Shown in pieces: positions 44,512-53,946 of a DNA stretch of 64,000 nucleotides. This DNA is from GCA-003244245 sp963823755 (GTDB lineage Bacteria; Actinomycetota; Actinomycetes; Mycobacteriales; Pseudonocardiaceae). The stretch is taken from contig CAWGMP010000005.1 in assembly GCA_963823755.1 (NCBI GenBank), forward strand, positions 463,663-527,662, given 5' to 3'. The position numbers and the translations under genes are program-made. Numbering within the stretch: position 1 is the first letter of the stretch; each line of letters starts with the position of its first letter. The notes under the pieces were generated by a model. The model was not told where the DNA came from. It saw only the letters and a list, made by a program, of their open reading frames with translations, and did no database searches.

Positions 44512-44936
44512 CTACACGCCGCCCAGTAGCGCTGGGCATGGTTGCCATGTATGAAGCTTAGAAATGACAAGTATGGCCCCTGATATTTGGATCTTGCGCG
44601 TGAGAGCTACTACCTGGTCGCGACCGCGCATGAGATGATCAGATCTGGCGGCGATGGCATATGTTGTATCGCGTAGGGCATGGAGGCTCATCGAGCATGA
44701 GTCGTAATGCGGGGCGCTGCTCAATGCTGCCGGTGCCACCGTATTCGACGTACTCTCGGATGATCTGAGCATCAAGTGTTGCAGCTACCTGCTCGCAGGC
44801 TGCACGCTGCCAGGAAATCATCTGCTGCCCTACCTCGCGATCTGCACCATTTGATCCGCAGGTGATGGGCGCGTAGAAAAATAACTGCCGTTGGGTGAGC
44901 TGGTCTATTCTGCAACGTTCTTATCCTTTCAGTCAT
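44512..44936 (-). pseudogene. Small recombinase-family (resolvase-like) protein, two frameshifts
   Basis: Joined across frames it reads HPTAVIFLRAHHLRIK, then GQQMISWQRAACEQVAATLD, AQIIREYVEYGGTGSIEQRP, ALRLMLDEL and RDTTYAIAARSDHLMRGRDQ, ending KIQISGAILVIS. This is the catalytic-domain pattern of short recombinase-family proteins found beside integrases in this bacterial order. The usual catalytic Ser position is occupied by a non-Ser sequence, so even an intact form may lack recombinase activity. Two indels break it. Confidence 0.65.
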
Positions 44937-44967
44937 AAGCGTTGCTAGCCCGCAGCGCTTATTATTG

Positions 44968-45760
44968 TTATGTAGCAAGTAATTCTTTGATCAAAAAGGT
45001 GTGGGCGTCGGTGTGCGTGGTGACGTTGATGAGATAATCGTCCTGTGTGGACAGCGTGGTGATGACGTTGTTGATAGCGTGGGTGCGCTGGGTGCCGGGT
45101 GCGGTGAACAGGATGCGGGGTGGTACCCCGTCTGGTCCTAGTCCGCCGCAGCTGAGGAAGTCGAGGTAGGTACGGCATTTGCGTTTGATGCGGGGCAGGC
45201 TTTCGGTTGCTTGATCGATTTCTAGCCACCAGCAATCCCGGTGGGTCGCGGTGTGAAGGAGAAGGTAGGCGTCGGGTTTGAGGTGCCGATCATGGTGGGT
45301 GTGGCAGGTGGGTTCGGTGGTGAATCTGGCTACGTGAAAGGTGTGATCGCGGCTGGCTTCGGTGAGGGTGACGTAGATCTCGCTGATCGCCAGTGCGTGA
45401 GTGAGGAAGGGAGCGCCAGGGCTGCGCCGGTGCTCCCCCGTGGAGGGTTGCTGGTGGCGACGGGCGAGCAGGCGCCGTCCCGCGGGGGTCAGGGTGTAGA
45501 TGTGGCCGGTGGAACCGGCTGGTGATCCGCCGACGCGGCGGCGATCTAGTGTCGATACCAGTCCGAGGGCGGTGAGCCGGTGCCAGGACGCGGCGACGAT
45601 CGCGGGCGCGGGAGCGGGTGTCGATGTGGGTGAAGTGCAGCCGTTGCAGCTGCACCCCAGTGAGAACGTGTGTTCGTTCTAGGTCAGTCAGGATCGCGTG
45701 GTCGCGTGACGACAAGCGGCCAGTGATCGTGTCAAGATTTTTAGAGGTGATGTAGCGCAT
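44968..45760 (-). pseudogene. Replication-relaxation family protein, one frameshift
   Basis: From the ATG at 45760 the winged-helix part reads LSSRDHAILTDLERTHVLTG, then VQLQRLHF and SRARDRRRVLA. Near 45585 the proper continuation moves one base: LTALGLVSTLDRRRVGGSPA, GSTGHIYTLTPAGRRLLARR, FLTHALAISEIYVTLTEA, LKPDAYLLLHTATHRDCWWL, EIDQATESLPRIKRKCRTYL, ending TFLIKELLAT at 44968. That frame has no internal start codon. The intact length would be about 264 residues. The family accompanies VirD4-like genes in actinobacterial integrative elements and is thought to act in plasmid-like replication or transfer. One indel may have disabled it. Confidence 0.8.
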
Positions 45761-45777
45761 ACCGCCGCCTGTGTTGG

Positions 45778-45928
45778 CAACGCAACCCCTCCGGGAGTCC
45801 GCGCCGCCTGGGGCGTGGTTTATGCCTTTGACCTGGGGTGATCGTGCGGCGGTGCCGACGCGATCGGTACAGCGACCGGTACACGGTCGATGCCTCAGGT
45901 GGCGCGGACTCCCGGAGTGGTTGTGTTG
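45778..45928. repeat. Large imperfect inverted repeat between VirD4-like and replication-relaxation genes
   Basis: Arms 45778-45810 and 45896-45928 pair over 33 bases with one mismatch and two G-T pairs; the G-T pairs would be wobble pairs only in a plus-strand RNA. The 85-base interior holds the partly repeated GATCGGTACAGCGACCGGTA. Position next to transfer genes makes an oriT or replication origin possible. Confidence 0.6.
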
Positions 45929-45937
45929 TTGTGGTGT

Positions 45938-48310
45938 TCATGAGGTGCTGTTGCTCTTGCTTTTGGTGATCATGCGGTTGGAGCGGCGGTCCAGGATGGG
46001 GGCGATCTGGGTGCGGTTGTCGATCTGGTGATCGATGGTGGTGTGGGGTATGCCCCAGCGGCGCAGGCTGAACCGTGTGAGGTCTTTGGGGTTGGTGGTG
46101 GGTGGTGGTAGTGGGTAGGTCACGCCGGTGACCGGTTCTAAGGTGATGCCTGCTACGCAGGGGCGTAGCGCGATCTCGTGGGGGCCGAGTCCGGTGAGGT
46201 CTTCGCGGGTTAGGGGTGCGAAGCGGGGGGCGAGTTCGGCGGCGTCGCTGTGATCGATTTGGAAGATGGCTTGGGAGCGGGTGGTGCTGAGCACTGCGGC
46301 CCGGACTTCTGGGGTGAGTTGGTCGAGGTATTGATGTGCGAGGGTTAGCCCGAGTCCGAAACCGCGTGCTTGGGCTAGCATGTCGGCCAGATCAATCGGT
46401 AGTCTCACGACTTGCTGGAATTCGTCGAGATAGAGCCATGCGGGGTGGCGTTGGTCTTTGGGGATGGCGGCGCGTGCCAGGACGGCGTGCCAGACGCTGG
46501 CCATCACCAGCGAGCCGATCAGGGCGGCGCTTTCGGCACCCAGTATCCCGGTTCGTAGTGGTACCAAGACGATCCGTTTGTGCTCGATCGCTTCGGTGAG
46601 GTTGATCCCGCCGGATTGGCCGAGGGTCAGTCGTAGGGTGCTGTAGAGGCTGAAGGGGCGCATTTTGTTCAGCACTGGGCTGATCACGATGGTGCGATGG
46701 CCCCCGGATAGTGATTCATACCAGGTCCAGAACTGGGTTAACGCGGGTGTGAGTGGCTGGCTGGTGACCAGTCGCCGGAAACCGGTGTTGGTCAGCAGGT
46801 TGACCAGTTCGAGGAGGGTGAACCGTTGCCCATCGGGGGCACAGGTCATGGTCAGGGTGAGCAGTCCGGCGCGCACGATGTCGGCGGTGCGTGGTCCCCA
46901 TGATTCGGCGTAGATCGATTCCAGGACGTGATAGCACAGCGCTGCGGCTAACTCGTGGTCCTCGGGTCCTCTGCTGTGAAGGGGATTTAGCCCCACGACA
47001 TGACCTGTGCTGGTGGGATCGAGGACGATCACATCGTCTCGTCTTGTTTCGGGGATGCGGGCGAGTACATCTGTGACCAGATCGCCACCAGCATCGATCA
47101 CGATCACAGGATCGCCACGGTGAATGTCATAGGTGATTAAATTGGCGAGCAATGTGGATTTGCCCATCCCGGTGGGACCGGCGATCCAGAGGTGTCGTAG
47201 CCGATCCTCACGGTTCAGGCACAGCGCCCGGTTAAGACCGGGATAATTGGCCTGCGCCAGGACCAAACCCGTCTCAGGCAGCAGTGGTGAGGGTGGTAGC
47301 GCGGGGGCGATACCCAGCGACACACCGGGCAGCATCATCGGCCCGACGGCCAATCCCAGCAGTCCGGAGATCTCGCGGGAGGTGACCAGCAGCGGCCAGC
47401 ACACCAGCGGGATAGCGCGGTAAGTCACTCGCGCGCCGACCACCAGGGCCGGAAGCAGCCAGCGGCGCATTACTCGCCCGCCGGGCACGTCTTCTCCCCG
47501 CAACGCCGCGCGGACCCCGCGTACCAACGCGCGAGCCCGCCGCCGGTCATCGCTGGCAGCGGCCACCCGGCACACCGCGCTGAACACCGGATCACCCTGG
47601 ACCCAGCGAGCGGGCAGATGCGGTGTCCGCCGATCCTTGACCCAGGTCCCGGAGAAGCGCTCCCGCTCCCCTCGATCGCCGCCATCGGGACATTGGTGTA
47701 CGGCGCGGGGAATCCTCGCCCCGACAAGTAACCACTGCACTCGCACTATCTCGCCCGGCTGTACAGGTTGAAGACAGGCCAGCACATGACGGCTGGTGTC
47801 CTCGATGCGATCCACCGCCAGCAAGCGCTTCCCCCGTAACCGAACCTCGCCAGCCCTTACCCGACGAGGGCGAGAACTCCGTGCTGGCGGCGGAGATTGC
47901 GTTTCCAGCCGTGCTCCCGGTAATGCCGCCGCGAGTGAGGCGGCCACCCCCGCGCACATCCGGGCGGGCATCACGACCAGCCGCTGCACTCCCTGCTCTG
48001 TGGCTACCAACTCGATAGCCACCGGCCAGCGCGGGGCGATGTCCCACCACCGGGGCACGCGCACCACCGCCGCCAGCTGGCCCATCCAGTCGCCGATGTG
48101 CCCGGCGGTGGTTCCACGGGGCAACCGCAACCGATACACCCGCACCGTGCGCTGCCAGACCACCGCCGAGAGCACATGAACCAATCCCCAGCACACCCAG
48201 GGACAGACCAGGATGATCAACACCCAATCACTGCCATTCACGATCCACACCCCACGAACAGCAGGAAATTCGCGCATGACGTCGAGTAGCCCACGATCCG
48301 AAACGAACAC
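45938..48310 (-). CDS. VirD4/TraG-like conjugative ATPase
   Basis: The 790-residue protein has a hydrophobic segment near residues 24-52, more hydrophobic stretches near 285-345, Walker A GPTGMGKST at 378-386, and a Walker B-like HPAWLYLDEFQQVVRLP before MLAQARGFGLGLTLAHQYLD, the sensor region typical of type IV coupling proteins. RREDVIVLDPTS-like and VGLNPLHSRG motifs also fit. It would couple the element's DNA to a transfer machine at the membrane, but no other mating-pair genes are visible. The frame is intact; the start at 48310 (GTG) is uncertain and an ATG at 48277 is possible. Confidence 0.85.
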   Translation of the reverse strand: MFVSDRGLLDVMREFPAVRGVWIVNGSDWVLIILVCPWVCWGLVHVLSAVVWQRTVRVYRLRLPRGTTAGHIGDWMGQLAAVVRVPRWWDIAPRWPVAIELVATEQGVQRLVVMPARMCAGVAASLAAALPGARLETQSPPPARSSRPRRVRAGEVRLRGKRLLAVDRIEDTSRHVLACLQPVQPGEIVRVQWLLVGARIPRAVHQCPDGGDRGERERFSGTWVKDRRTPHLPARWVQGDPVFSAVCRVAAASDDRRRARALVRGVRAALRGEDVPGGRVMRRWLLPALVVGARVTYRAIPLVCWPLLVTSREISGLLGLAVGPMMLPGVSLGIAPALPPSPLLPETGLVLAQANYPGLNRALCLNREDRLRHLWIAGPTGMGKSTLLANLITYDIHRGDPVIVIDAGGDLVTDVLARIPETRRDDVIVLDPTSTGHVVGLNPLHSRGPEDHELAAALCYHVLESIYAESWGPRTADIVRAGLLTLTMTCAPDGQRFTLLELVNLLTNTGFRRLVTSQPLTPALTQFWTWYESLSGGHRTIVISPVLNKMRPFSLYSTLRLTLGQSGGINLTEAIEHKRIVLVPLRTGILGAESAALIGSLVMASVWHAVLARAAIPKDQRHPAWLYLDEFQQVVRLPIDLADMLAQARGFGLGLTLAHQYLDQLTPEVRAAVLSTTRSQAIFQIDHSDAAELAPRFAPLTREDLTGLGPHEIALRPCVAGITLEPVTGVTYPLPPPTTNPKDLTRFSLRRWGIPHTTIDHQIDNRTQIAPILDRRSNRMITKSKSNSTS

Positions 48311-48380
48311 TCCATGATCTCAACACTCCACAATGGATTAATAGTTTTCGTCGCGACGTAAAGAAAGTTTTGAGAGTGGT

Positions 48381-48455
48381 GAGGCGGCGGGCAGGCGTCG
48401 CCTCACCATAAACATCTACAATGGACACCAAGACGAAATGGTGTCCATTGTAGAA
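48381..48455. terminator. Two hairpins between the small operon and the VirD4-like gene
   Basis: TCTACAATGGACACCA (48416-48431) and its exact reverse complement (48440-48455) form a 16-bp stem with the loop AGACGAAA. TGAGGCG and CGCCTCA (48381-48387, 48400-48406) form a second stem. They could terminate the small operon or hold a regulatory step before the VirD4-like gene. Confidence 0.55.
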
Positions 48456-48462
48456 TTGTTGT

Positions 48463-48657
48463 TTAAGGGATAGGGCTGTCCACGGTGCGTAGCCAGCGTT
48501 GCCGTTCGGTTTCCACGTCATTGATGACGCGGCTGATCGCTTGTGCTCCCGCGAGATCACCGAGTAGGTGGTACCGCAGTTGTGCTCTTTCCAAGATCCA
48601 TCGTGTCCGCAACAGTCGCAGGGTATTAATCCTGATGTCTCGGTGTGCTTGGGTCAT
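48463..48657 (-). CDS. Small unknown protein of the transfer region
   Basis: The 64-residue helical protein (MTQAHRDIRINTLRLLRTRW, then AGAQAISRVINDVETERQRW) overlaps the upstream gene by four bases (ATGA), a sign of true translational coupling. Its charged and regular helices suggest a small DNA-binding or adaptor protein, but no motif is recognisable. It precedes the VirD4-like gene on the same strand. Confidence 0.55.
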   Translation of the reverse strand: MTQAHRDIRINTLRLLRTRWILERAQLRYHLLGDLAGAQAISRVINDVETERQRWLRTVDSPIP

Positions 48658-48923
48658 GAGGCCACCGCCTGGTTGATCGCCTGAAGCCGGGTCAGCACTG
48701 GTGCTACCCGATGGGCTTCTCGGGCGAGCTGATCAAGGATTCCTTGACACTGGCGGCGTGTGTGCTCGATGATCGGCGCCATATCATGGCATGCCCGCTC
48801 AATCTCGCCACGGGCCTGGCCGATGAAATCAGTGATTTGCTGGCCGATCACAATCGCTTCAAGAATGGCCTCCGGCTCCTGCGCGATACGCCAGGCGTCG
48901 ATAACATGAATATTGTTACTCAT
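48654..48923 (-). CDS. Small helical protein of the transfer region
   Basis: The ATG at 48923 lies nine bases after AGGA. The 89 residues (MSNNIHVIDAWRIAQEPEAI, QARGEIERACHDMAPIIEHT, DQLAREAHRVAPVLTRLQAI) are wholly helical with likely coiled-coil character. It is the first of the pair with the gene at 48463. Function unknown; position suggests a role in maintenance or transfer of the element. Confidence 0.55.
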   Translation of the reverse strand: MSNNIHVIDAWRIAQEPEAILEAIVIGQQITDFIGQARGEIERACHDMAPIIEHTRRQCQGILDQLAREAHRVAPVLTRLQAINQAVAS

Positions 48924-49119
48924 CAAATCCGTTCCTTATCTTCTTGTCTGGGGATGGTGGGATACTTACCGAGACCTCGATCTCATGTCTTGTGAGCCGG
49001 GGTCCCTGAATTCACACCCTGATGCCTCGATCCGTCACCGTGAAGATGGTGTGGCCGCGTGTTAGTCCACTCCAGGGACAGACGGTTGGGAATCCTGGGA
49101 TTGTGGGTACGCCTTTATC

Positions 49120-49518
49120 GTGGCGGCTGTTACTCGACCAGATCGGCGACCGGCATACCAGCGGATCGCCGACGACCTCCATGATCAGATCACCAGGGGC
49201 CGATATCGCCCTGGTGACATGCTGCCCTCGATACTGCAACTGTGCGCGATGTACCGGGTGTCGAAAACCACCGCCAGCAGCGCGCTAGCCGTTCTCGACC
49301 AGCGCGGTGTTATCGCGGTACGCCACGGCTTGCGCGCACGAGTCCTCGCACCCCACACCGGCAGCACGGACCTCACCACGATGTACCAACAGATCACCAC
49401 CATCACCCATCGTCACAAACAGATCGTGGCGCAGGCTGACTCCCTCGGATACCTGATGCGTCACGCGCGGCAACGAGTACGCGAACTCGCCCGGCTAGTG
49501 CATCAACTTGATCCATAA
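49120..49518 (+). CDS. GntR-family regulator
   Basis: The winged helix is classical GntR: RRPAYQRIADDLHDQITRGR, YRPGDMLPSILQLCAMYRVS, KTTASSALAVLDQRGVIAVR. The remaining 60 residues are a helical tail with no large effector domain, as in the KorSA-like regulators of actinobacterial integrative elements. It is divergent from the transfer genes and may repress them. The start is a GTG at 49120; the ribosome binding site is weak. Confidence 0.8.
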   Translation: MAAVTRPDRRPAYQRIADDLHDQITRGRYRPGDMLPSILQLCAMYRVSKTTASSALAVLDQRGVIAVRHGLRARVLAPHTGSTDLTTMYQQITTITHRHKQIVAQADSLGYLMRHARQRVRELARLVHQLDP

Positions 49519-49972
49519 GCTCCGTCACCTCGGCGGCCAGCCGGGTAAGAGCGTTACTGATCCGCCCGGTCTGGTGGACAGCGTGCGACACCTCCATAGC
49601 CAACCGAATGACCTCCTGATCGTGTCCCGACCAGACCAGCGGACGTGAGCCCTCGTATGTATTCACCGTGCTGAGGTCCTTCTTTCTCAGGCCCCCATAC
49701 ATAAGACCTTTAGCACCCATCGCGTCCTCACACACAACACCAGAAACGCGTATACCCGCACCGAGTAAAGCCCTCAAGATGTCAGCCCACCCGTTGTTGA
49801 TCTTCCGGTCGGGGAACCAGGTATCAGCCAACCGGCCCGCCCACGCGAGCAACACCCAAGTCCACACGCCGATCTTTCGTAGTTCTCGGTTTTGTGTGCG
49901 CAACCGATGATGACGGGTCGTTGCCGCAGAGAGCGAAACAGAGACGGCGGCAGAAACAGGTGATGAAGCCAT
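49403..49972 (-). CDS. Unknown protein, tail-overlapping the GntR gene
   Basis: The ATG at 49972 follows a G-rich run. The product (MASSPVSAAVSVSLSAATTR, RTQNRELRKIGVWTWVLLAW, FPDRKINNGWADILRALLGA, AVHQTGRISNALTRLAAEVT) has a Trp-rich hydrophobic patch and a helical C-terminal part. It overlaps the convergent GntR gene by 116 bases and its last 30 residues look random, so the native stop may have been lost. Family not recognised. Confidence 0.4.
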   Translation of the reverse strand: MASSPVSAAVSVSLSAATTRHHRLRTQNRELRKIGVWTWVLLAWAGRLADTWFPDRKINNGWADILRALLGAGIRVSGVVCEDAMGAKGLMYGGLRKKDLSTVNTYEGSRPLVWSGHDQEVIRLAMEVSHAVHQTGRISNALTRLAAEVTELMDQVDALAGRVRVLVAARDASGIRGSQPAPRSVCDDG

Positions 49973-50355
49973 AAGCCCCCCCAATCGAGAACACGCAGAT
50001 ATGACAAACAAGCTCAGGGAATCGTCAGCGGTGGCCATCTCCGATGGACGAAGAAGCAACGGATGAGCCAGGAGAACGCCTCATGGTATGAGTCGAGCTT
50101 GAGACCCCTAGAGCGGTTAGCGGGTCACGCCTGGCGGCCAGGAGGCGGTTGCAGGGAGCAAGCTTGCCCGGTCAGAAGCCCGCCGCACAAGGCCAGAACT
50201 GAGGACAATCCCCGCTCGCTCGCTCCCGGCGCTGACCTGCGACAACAGAGACACACCAGCTGGCTGAGTACCCCCCGCTGGGGACGAACGCGGGTACACC
50301 TGGGGTAGCCGAGCGCTGACGCGACGTCTCCGTAGGATCACGGCACTGGCTGGCC

Positions 50356-51705
50356 ATGGGTGTGCTCGGGGGTGAGGCGGCGTTGGCGGGCGAGGCTACC
50401 GGCACCAAGAAACAACGCGACCAGTTACGCGCGACCCTGCGGGATCAAGGCTGCACACTCGGGCAGACCGCCGCTGAAATGAGCCGGCAGTTCGGTTTCC
50501 GCGCACGGCAAGCCTGGCGGCACACTCACGGGTGGACCCAATCCGAAGCCGCCGCCACCTACAACCGCCTACTGAACAATGATCACGCACCGATGACCGC
50601 AAAACGCATCAGCGATTACGAAGCATGGCCACACGGAGGTAAAAAACCCACCATCAACGCCCTAGCCACGCTGGCACGAGCCTATTCCACCGAAGTACTC
50701 AAGCTTGTCGATCTCGATGATCGCCGGGCGTTCAACACCCAAGAACTGCTCACCCTCGACACCTACAAAACATCACCACCACCAATAACAGCCTCACCAT
50801 CACCCGACACAACGCCAGACAACAACGTCCAGAACCTCGCCGCAACGGACGAGGGCACGGTGCGACCTGAACCAAATATTTCCATCACAATAAATCAAGC
50901 CAACCGCACGCCAGAGACCGCGACACCATCGCAACGTCGCTGGCGATGGCATCTCGCTATAGCCTGCCTCCTTGCCATCCTCGCAACCATCGGCAGCGCA
51001 ATGACCACACAGGAAATAGCCAGAGAACCCCACACCATAATGCCGGTCCCTACCTCTACGCCCTCCCCATCTGGCGCTCCAATCCCATCATCCGCCTCGG
51101 CCCTACCACCGCCTCCGCCATCGCAGACAGCGCCCCCTCAACAGCCCCTGATATCGGCAACGCCCGCCCCGCATCAACCACCGATACGAACACCACCATC
51201 ACCCTCCGCCCAGCCAGACCCACAACCGCCACCACCAGAATCGCCTACCACCAAAACCGCCAGCACCTCCACTATCGCTACTACCATGTGGAAAAATATT
51301 CAAACTGGCTGGTGCTTAGAGCAAGAAGAAAATGACGCCCTTACGGTGTGGCCCTGCGATGGAAGAGCGGACCAGATGTGGACAGAACAAATCATACCCG
51401 CTCATCCGGAATACTTCACCAGAAGTCTTGTCAACCCCAAATCCGGAAAATGCGTAACCTACCAGCCCGAATCCGGCGGCCACATATCAGTGTCGCTAGC
51501 ACCGTGCGGCAAAGACGGCCAAGGATGGATTCGCGGCCGGAACGGCGAAGCCTATGAAGCCTACATTTTCCAGCCAGCCGGAATCCCCGATCATATGTGC
51601 ATGTCAGCCCCTATGGACATCGCCGCTGAAGGGACCAGAGTCCAATTACGAAAATGTGACCCACCCTCACCCCTCACAGAATGGCAACCGTCACCCAATA
51701 ATTGA
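50356..51705 (+). CDS. Membrane-anchored HTH protein with extracellular ricin-B-type domain
   Basis: Residues 30-120 form a helix-turn-helix-like domain (AWRHTHGWTQSEAAATYNRL, KRISDYEAWPHGGKKPTINA, then LATLARAYSTEV). A linker leads to one membrane segment at about 199-217 (H-LAIACLLAILATIGSAM), preceded by basic residues, so the N-terminus is cytosolic. About 90 residues of Pro/Ser/Thr follow outside, then a ricin-type beta-trefoil-like domain from about 315 with WKNIQTGWCLEQ, VNPKSGKCVTYQ and the late MCMSAP and VQLRKCDP. The layout suggests a one-protein receptor reading a cell-surface carbohydrate. The frame is intact. Confidence 0.75.
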   Translation: MGVLGGEAALAGEATGTKKQRDQLRATLRDQGCTLGQTAAEMSRQFGFRARQAWRHTHGWTQSEAAATYNRLLNNDHAPMTAKRISDYEAWPHGGKKPTINALATLARAYSTEVLKLVDLDDRRAFNTQELLTLDTYKTSPPPITASPSPDTTPDNNVQNLAATDEGTVRPEPNISITINQANRTPETATPSQRRWRWHLAIACLLAILATIGSAMTTQEIAREPHTIMPVPTSTPSPSGAPIPSSASALPPPPPSQTAPPQQPLISATPAPHQPPIRTPPSPSAQPDPQPPPPESPTTKTASTSTIATTMWKNIQTGWCLEQEENDALTVWPCDGRADQMWTEQIIPAHPEYFTRSLVNPKSGKCVTYQPESGGHISVSLAPCGKDGQGWIRGRNGEAYEAYIFQPAGIPDHMCMSAPMDIAAEGTRVQLRKCDPPSPLTEWQPSPNN

Positions 51706-51851
51706 TCCCACAAGCCAAGCCTGACACACGTACAATGAAGCTGTAACCCCCACCCACCTCACCCGGCACCTATTACGCCACCAGGCGATATCCCCGCAAA
51801 CAACTACTCCGACGCCGACACCTATCCGCGTTAAACTCGCCAGCCTCCTTG

Positions 51852-52109
51852 TCATGGGCGTAGTCCGACAAGGATGCATGCTTGGTCCCAGCAGTCTTGA
51901 CAGGTGGGCCACAGTGTTTTTTCCAGTTCACTATCAGGACCACGCGGGTGAGTTAAGCCGCAGAGGCAGCGCATGAGTGTACCTATGGGGACGTAACGGT
52001 CTTCCCGATCGATGGCGTGGCGCCGTCCAGCGAGGGGAAACCAGACAAACGGATGCGGCTCGGAAGGTGTAGCCACACATGATTGATGTTCCGAATTGTT
52101 GTTGATCAC
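51852..52109 (-). CDS. Small zinc-finger-like protein
   Basis: AAAGGAGG precedes the GTG at 52109. The 85 residues read HPFVWFPLAGRRHAIDREDR, then IGTLMRCLCGLTHPRGPDSE and LEKTLWPTCQDCWDQACILV. The pattern R-H-A-I, C-x-C-G, then W-P-T-C-x-x-C-W is shared with small zinc-finger proteins that, as I recall, often sit beside XRE-TPR regulators in Pseudonocardiales. Two Cys pairs and a His can bind one zinc. It is divergent from the XRE-TPR gene at 52397. Confidence 0.65.
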   Translation of the reverse strand: MINNNSEHQSCVATPSEPHPFVWFPLAGRRHAIDREDRYVPIGTLMRCLCGLTHPRGPDSELEKTLWPTCQDCWDQACILVGLRP

Positions 52110-52396
52110 CGTGCCTCCTTTTTCTCGTGTCGTATTCTCGTGCTGCTTGTTGCCTGCGTGTGGTGGCACCTGATGTCGGGGGACAAAGCCTCACGCATTA
52201 ATCCCGCGTGATCGTTGGCGGGGGTGCGTCTGCCCGTGCGCCACACAGAGGGGACGGGGCTAGGTGGCACGAGTAGCCCCGACACCAGGTGCATGAACGC
52301 CACCCTGACCTGACGGAGGTCGGTGACTGTAGGAGTGACCGTGTTGGCTACTGAACTTGTCACTGGTGCCGGTCACCCCCACTACAGTGGTCAGCC

Positions 52397-53899
52397 ATGA
52401 CCGATGAGCTGGGGGACTTGGTAACAGAACAGGCCAGAGTGGATGCGTTGCGCACGGGTTTAGGGGGCCAGCTGGCCAGTGTGCGCACCCAAGCAGGCAT
52501 CTCACAACCACAGCTCGCCCACGCGTTGAGCCGAACCCGTAGTTTCATCTCCAAGGTCGAGCATGGTGTGCGCCGGATGCCCGAGGCACTGTGGAAGATC
52601 GCTGATGAGCTGTGCGACGCCCACGGCGAGTTGATCACCAGCCACAGCCAGCTAACACAAGCCGAGGCCGACTATCGCACCCGGTGCCGTGCGTCCCGCC
52701 GTCAGGCGCAGTCCACGTCGCCGTCGTTGGATGCTCGTCACAACACGATCTGGTCGCCTGTTGGGGTGGGGCCAGCCGGGCACGGGGACGTAGTGTGGCC
52801 GCCAGAGACATTGGTCAGCGGGAAGCTAGCGCAGGAGCTTATGGCAGTGGTGGCCAAACTGGCGCGGTTGGTGGGTCGTCGTGAGGCGATCCGGTTAGCT
52901 GGGTCGGTGCTGGCCGCTGTGGGGCTGTCTGATCTTGATAGTGATGGGTACATGCGGGTTGCTCAGGCTGTGAAGTCTCCCCGCCGCATTGATGCCCAGG
53001 TGATCGACAATTTCAGGATCATGCTCGCGGTGTGCAAACGCCAAGAAGACACCCTCGGCCCCCGCGAAGTCTTGGATACTGTCAAAGCCCAACACGCTAT
53101 CGTGCGCCGTTTGATTGTCCAGAGTGATTGTCCCGACAAACTGCGCAAACCCCTTCATCTTGTGGATAGCACGATGGCTGCCACGATCGGTGGCTATCTG
53201 AACAATATGCTGCAACCCGAAGCTGCTAGCCGCTATTTTGCGCACGCCCGTAAAGCTGCTCACTATGCGGGTAATCCCACCTGCGCCGCGTATGCGGCCA
53301 TCAACGCCAGCTTTGTGGCATTTCAACGCGGCGACACACCCACCGCACTGGATACTGCGGCTGCCGCCCGCAGCCTCGCCACCCGCACAGGTGACCCACG
53401 ACTGAAAGCCCTAGCGGAAGAACAAGCCGCTGGTGCCTATGCACTAGATAAGCAGCACACAGCGTGTATGCGGGCGTGTGACCGTGCCCACGACTTCCTG
53501 ACCACCGTCAACGGGTCGGCCCCTGATTCACCCGCATATTGGGTTCACGAAGGAACCCTGGGCAGTAAAACCAGCACCTTTCTCACATTGCTGGGTAAAC
53601 CCCGCGAAGCCGTTGAAGCCGCCCACACCGCTCAGGCGCGAATTAACCACACAACCTATATTCACCTGTATGCACGCTGCCAAGTCCGACTAGGCCACGC
53701 CCTCGCGTTGTCCCACGACATTAATGAAGCCGCCCGTGTTCTCGTTGATATCACCAGCCACGCAAGCCTGTCCTCACGGCTCACCCACGAACTACACACC
53801 GCACGGGCACTCATGCAACCCTGGGCGGCCACCCACGCCATCAAAACACTCGACGATCAACTACGTGCATGCGGACTGCTATCTTCACACCCAGCCTGA
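52397..53899 (+). CDS. XRE-family regulator with large TPR region
   Basis: The 500-residue protein begins with DALRTGLGGQLASVRTQAGI, SQPQLAHALSRTRSFISKVE, a clear XRE helix-turn-helix, and continues with TPR-like helices (YFAHARKAAHYAGNPTCAAY, AINASFVAFQRGDTPTALDT, PREAVEAAHTAQARINHT). The frame is intact. A copy of its last 200 bases is found at 62211-62420. The divergent zinc-finger gene is its likely partner. The ligand is unknown. Confidence 0.85.
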   Translation: MTDELGDLVTEQARVDALRTGLGGQLASVRTQAGISQPQLAHALSRTRSFISKVEHGVRRMPEALWKIADELCDAHGELITSHSQLTQAEADYRTRCRASRRQAQSTSPSLDARHNTIWSPVGVGPAGHGDVVWPPETLVSGKLAQELMAVVAKLARLVGRREAIRLAGSVLAAVGLSDLDSDGYMRVAQAVKSPRRIDAQVIDNFRIMLAVCKRQEDTLGPREVLDTVKAQHAIVRRLIVQSDCPDKLRKPLHLVDSTMAATIGGYLNNMLQPEAASRYFAHARKAAHYAGNPTCAAYAAINASFVAFQRGDTPTALDTAAAARSLATRTGDPRLKALAEEQAAGAYALDKQHTACMRACDRAHDFLTTVNGSAPDSPAYWVHEGTLGSKTSTFLTLLGKPREAVEAAHTAQARINHTTYIHLYARCQVRLGHALALSHDINEAARVLVDITSHASLSSRLTHELHTARALMQPWAATHAIKTLDDQLRACGLLSSHPA

Positions 53900-53946
53900 T
53901 CAACGAATGTGGAATACGGAACCTCCGATGTGGGGCGTTAAGTTGA

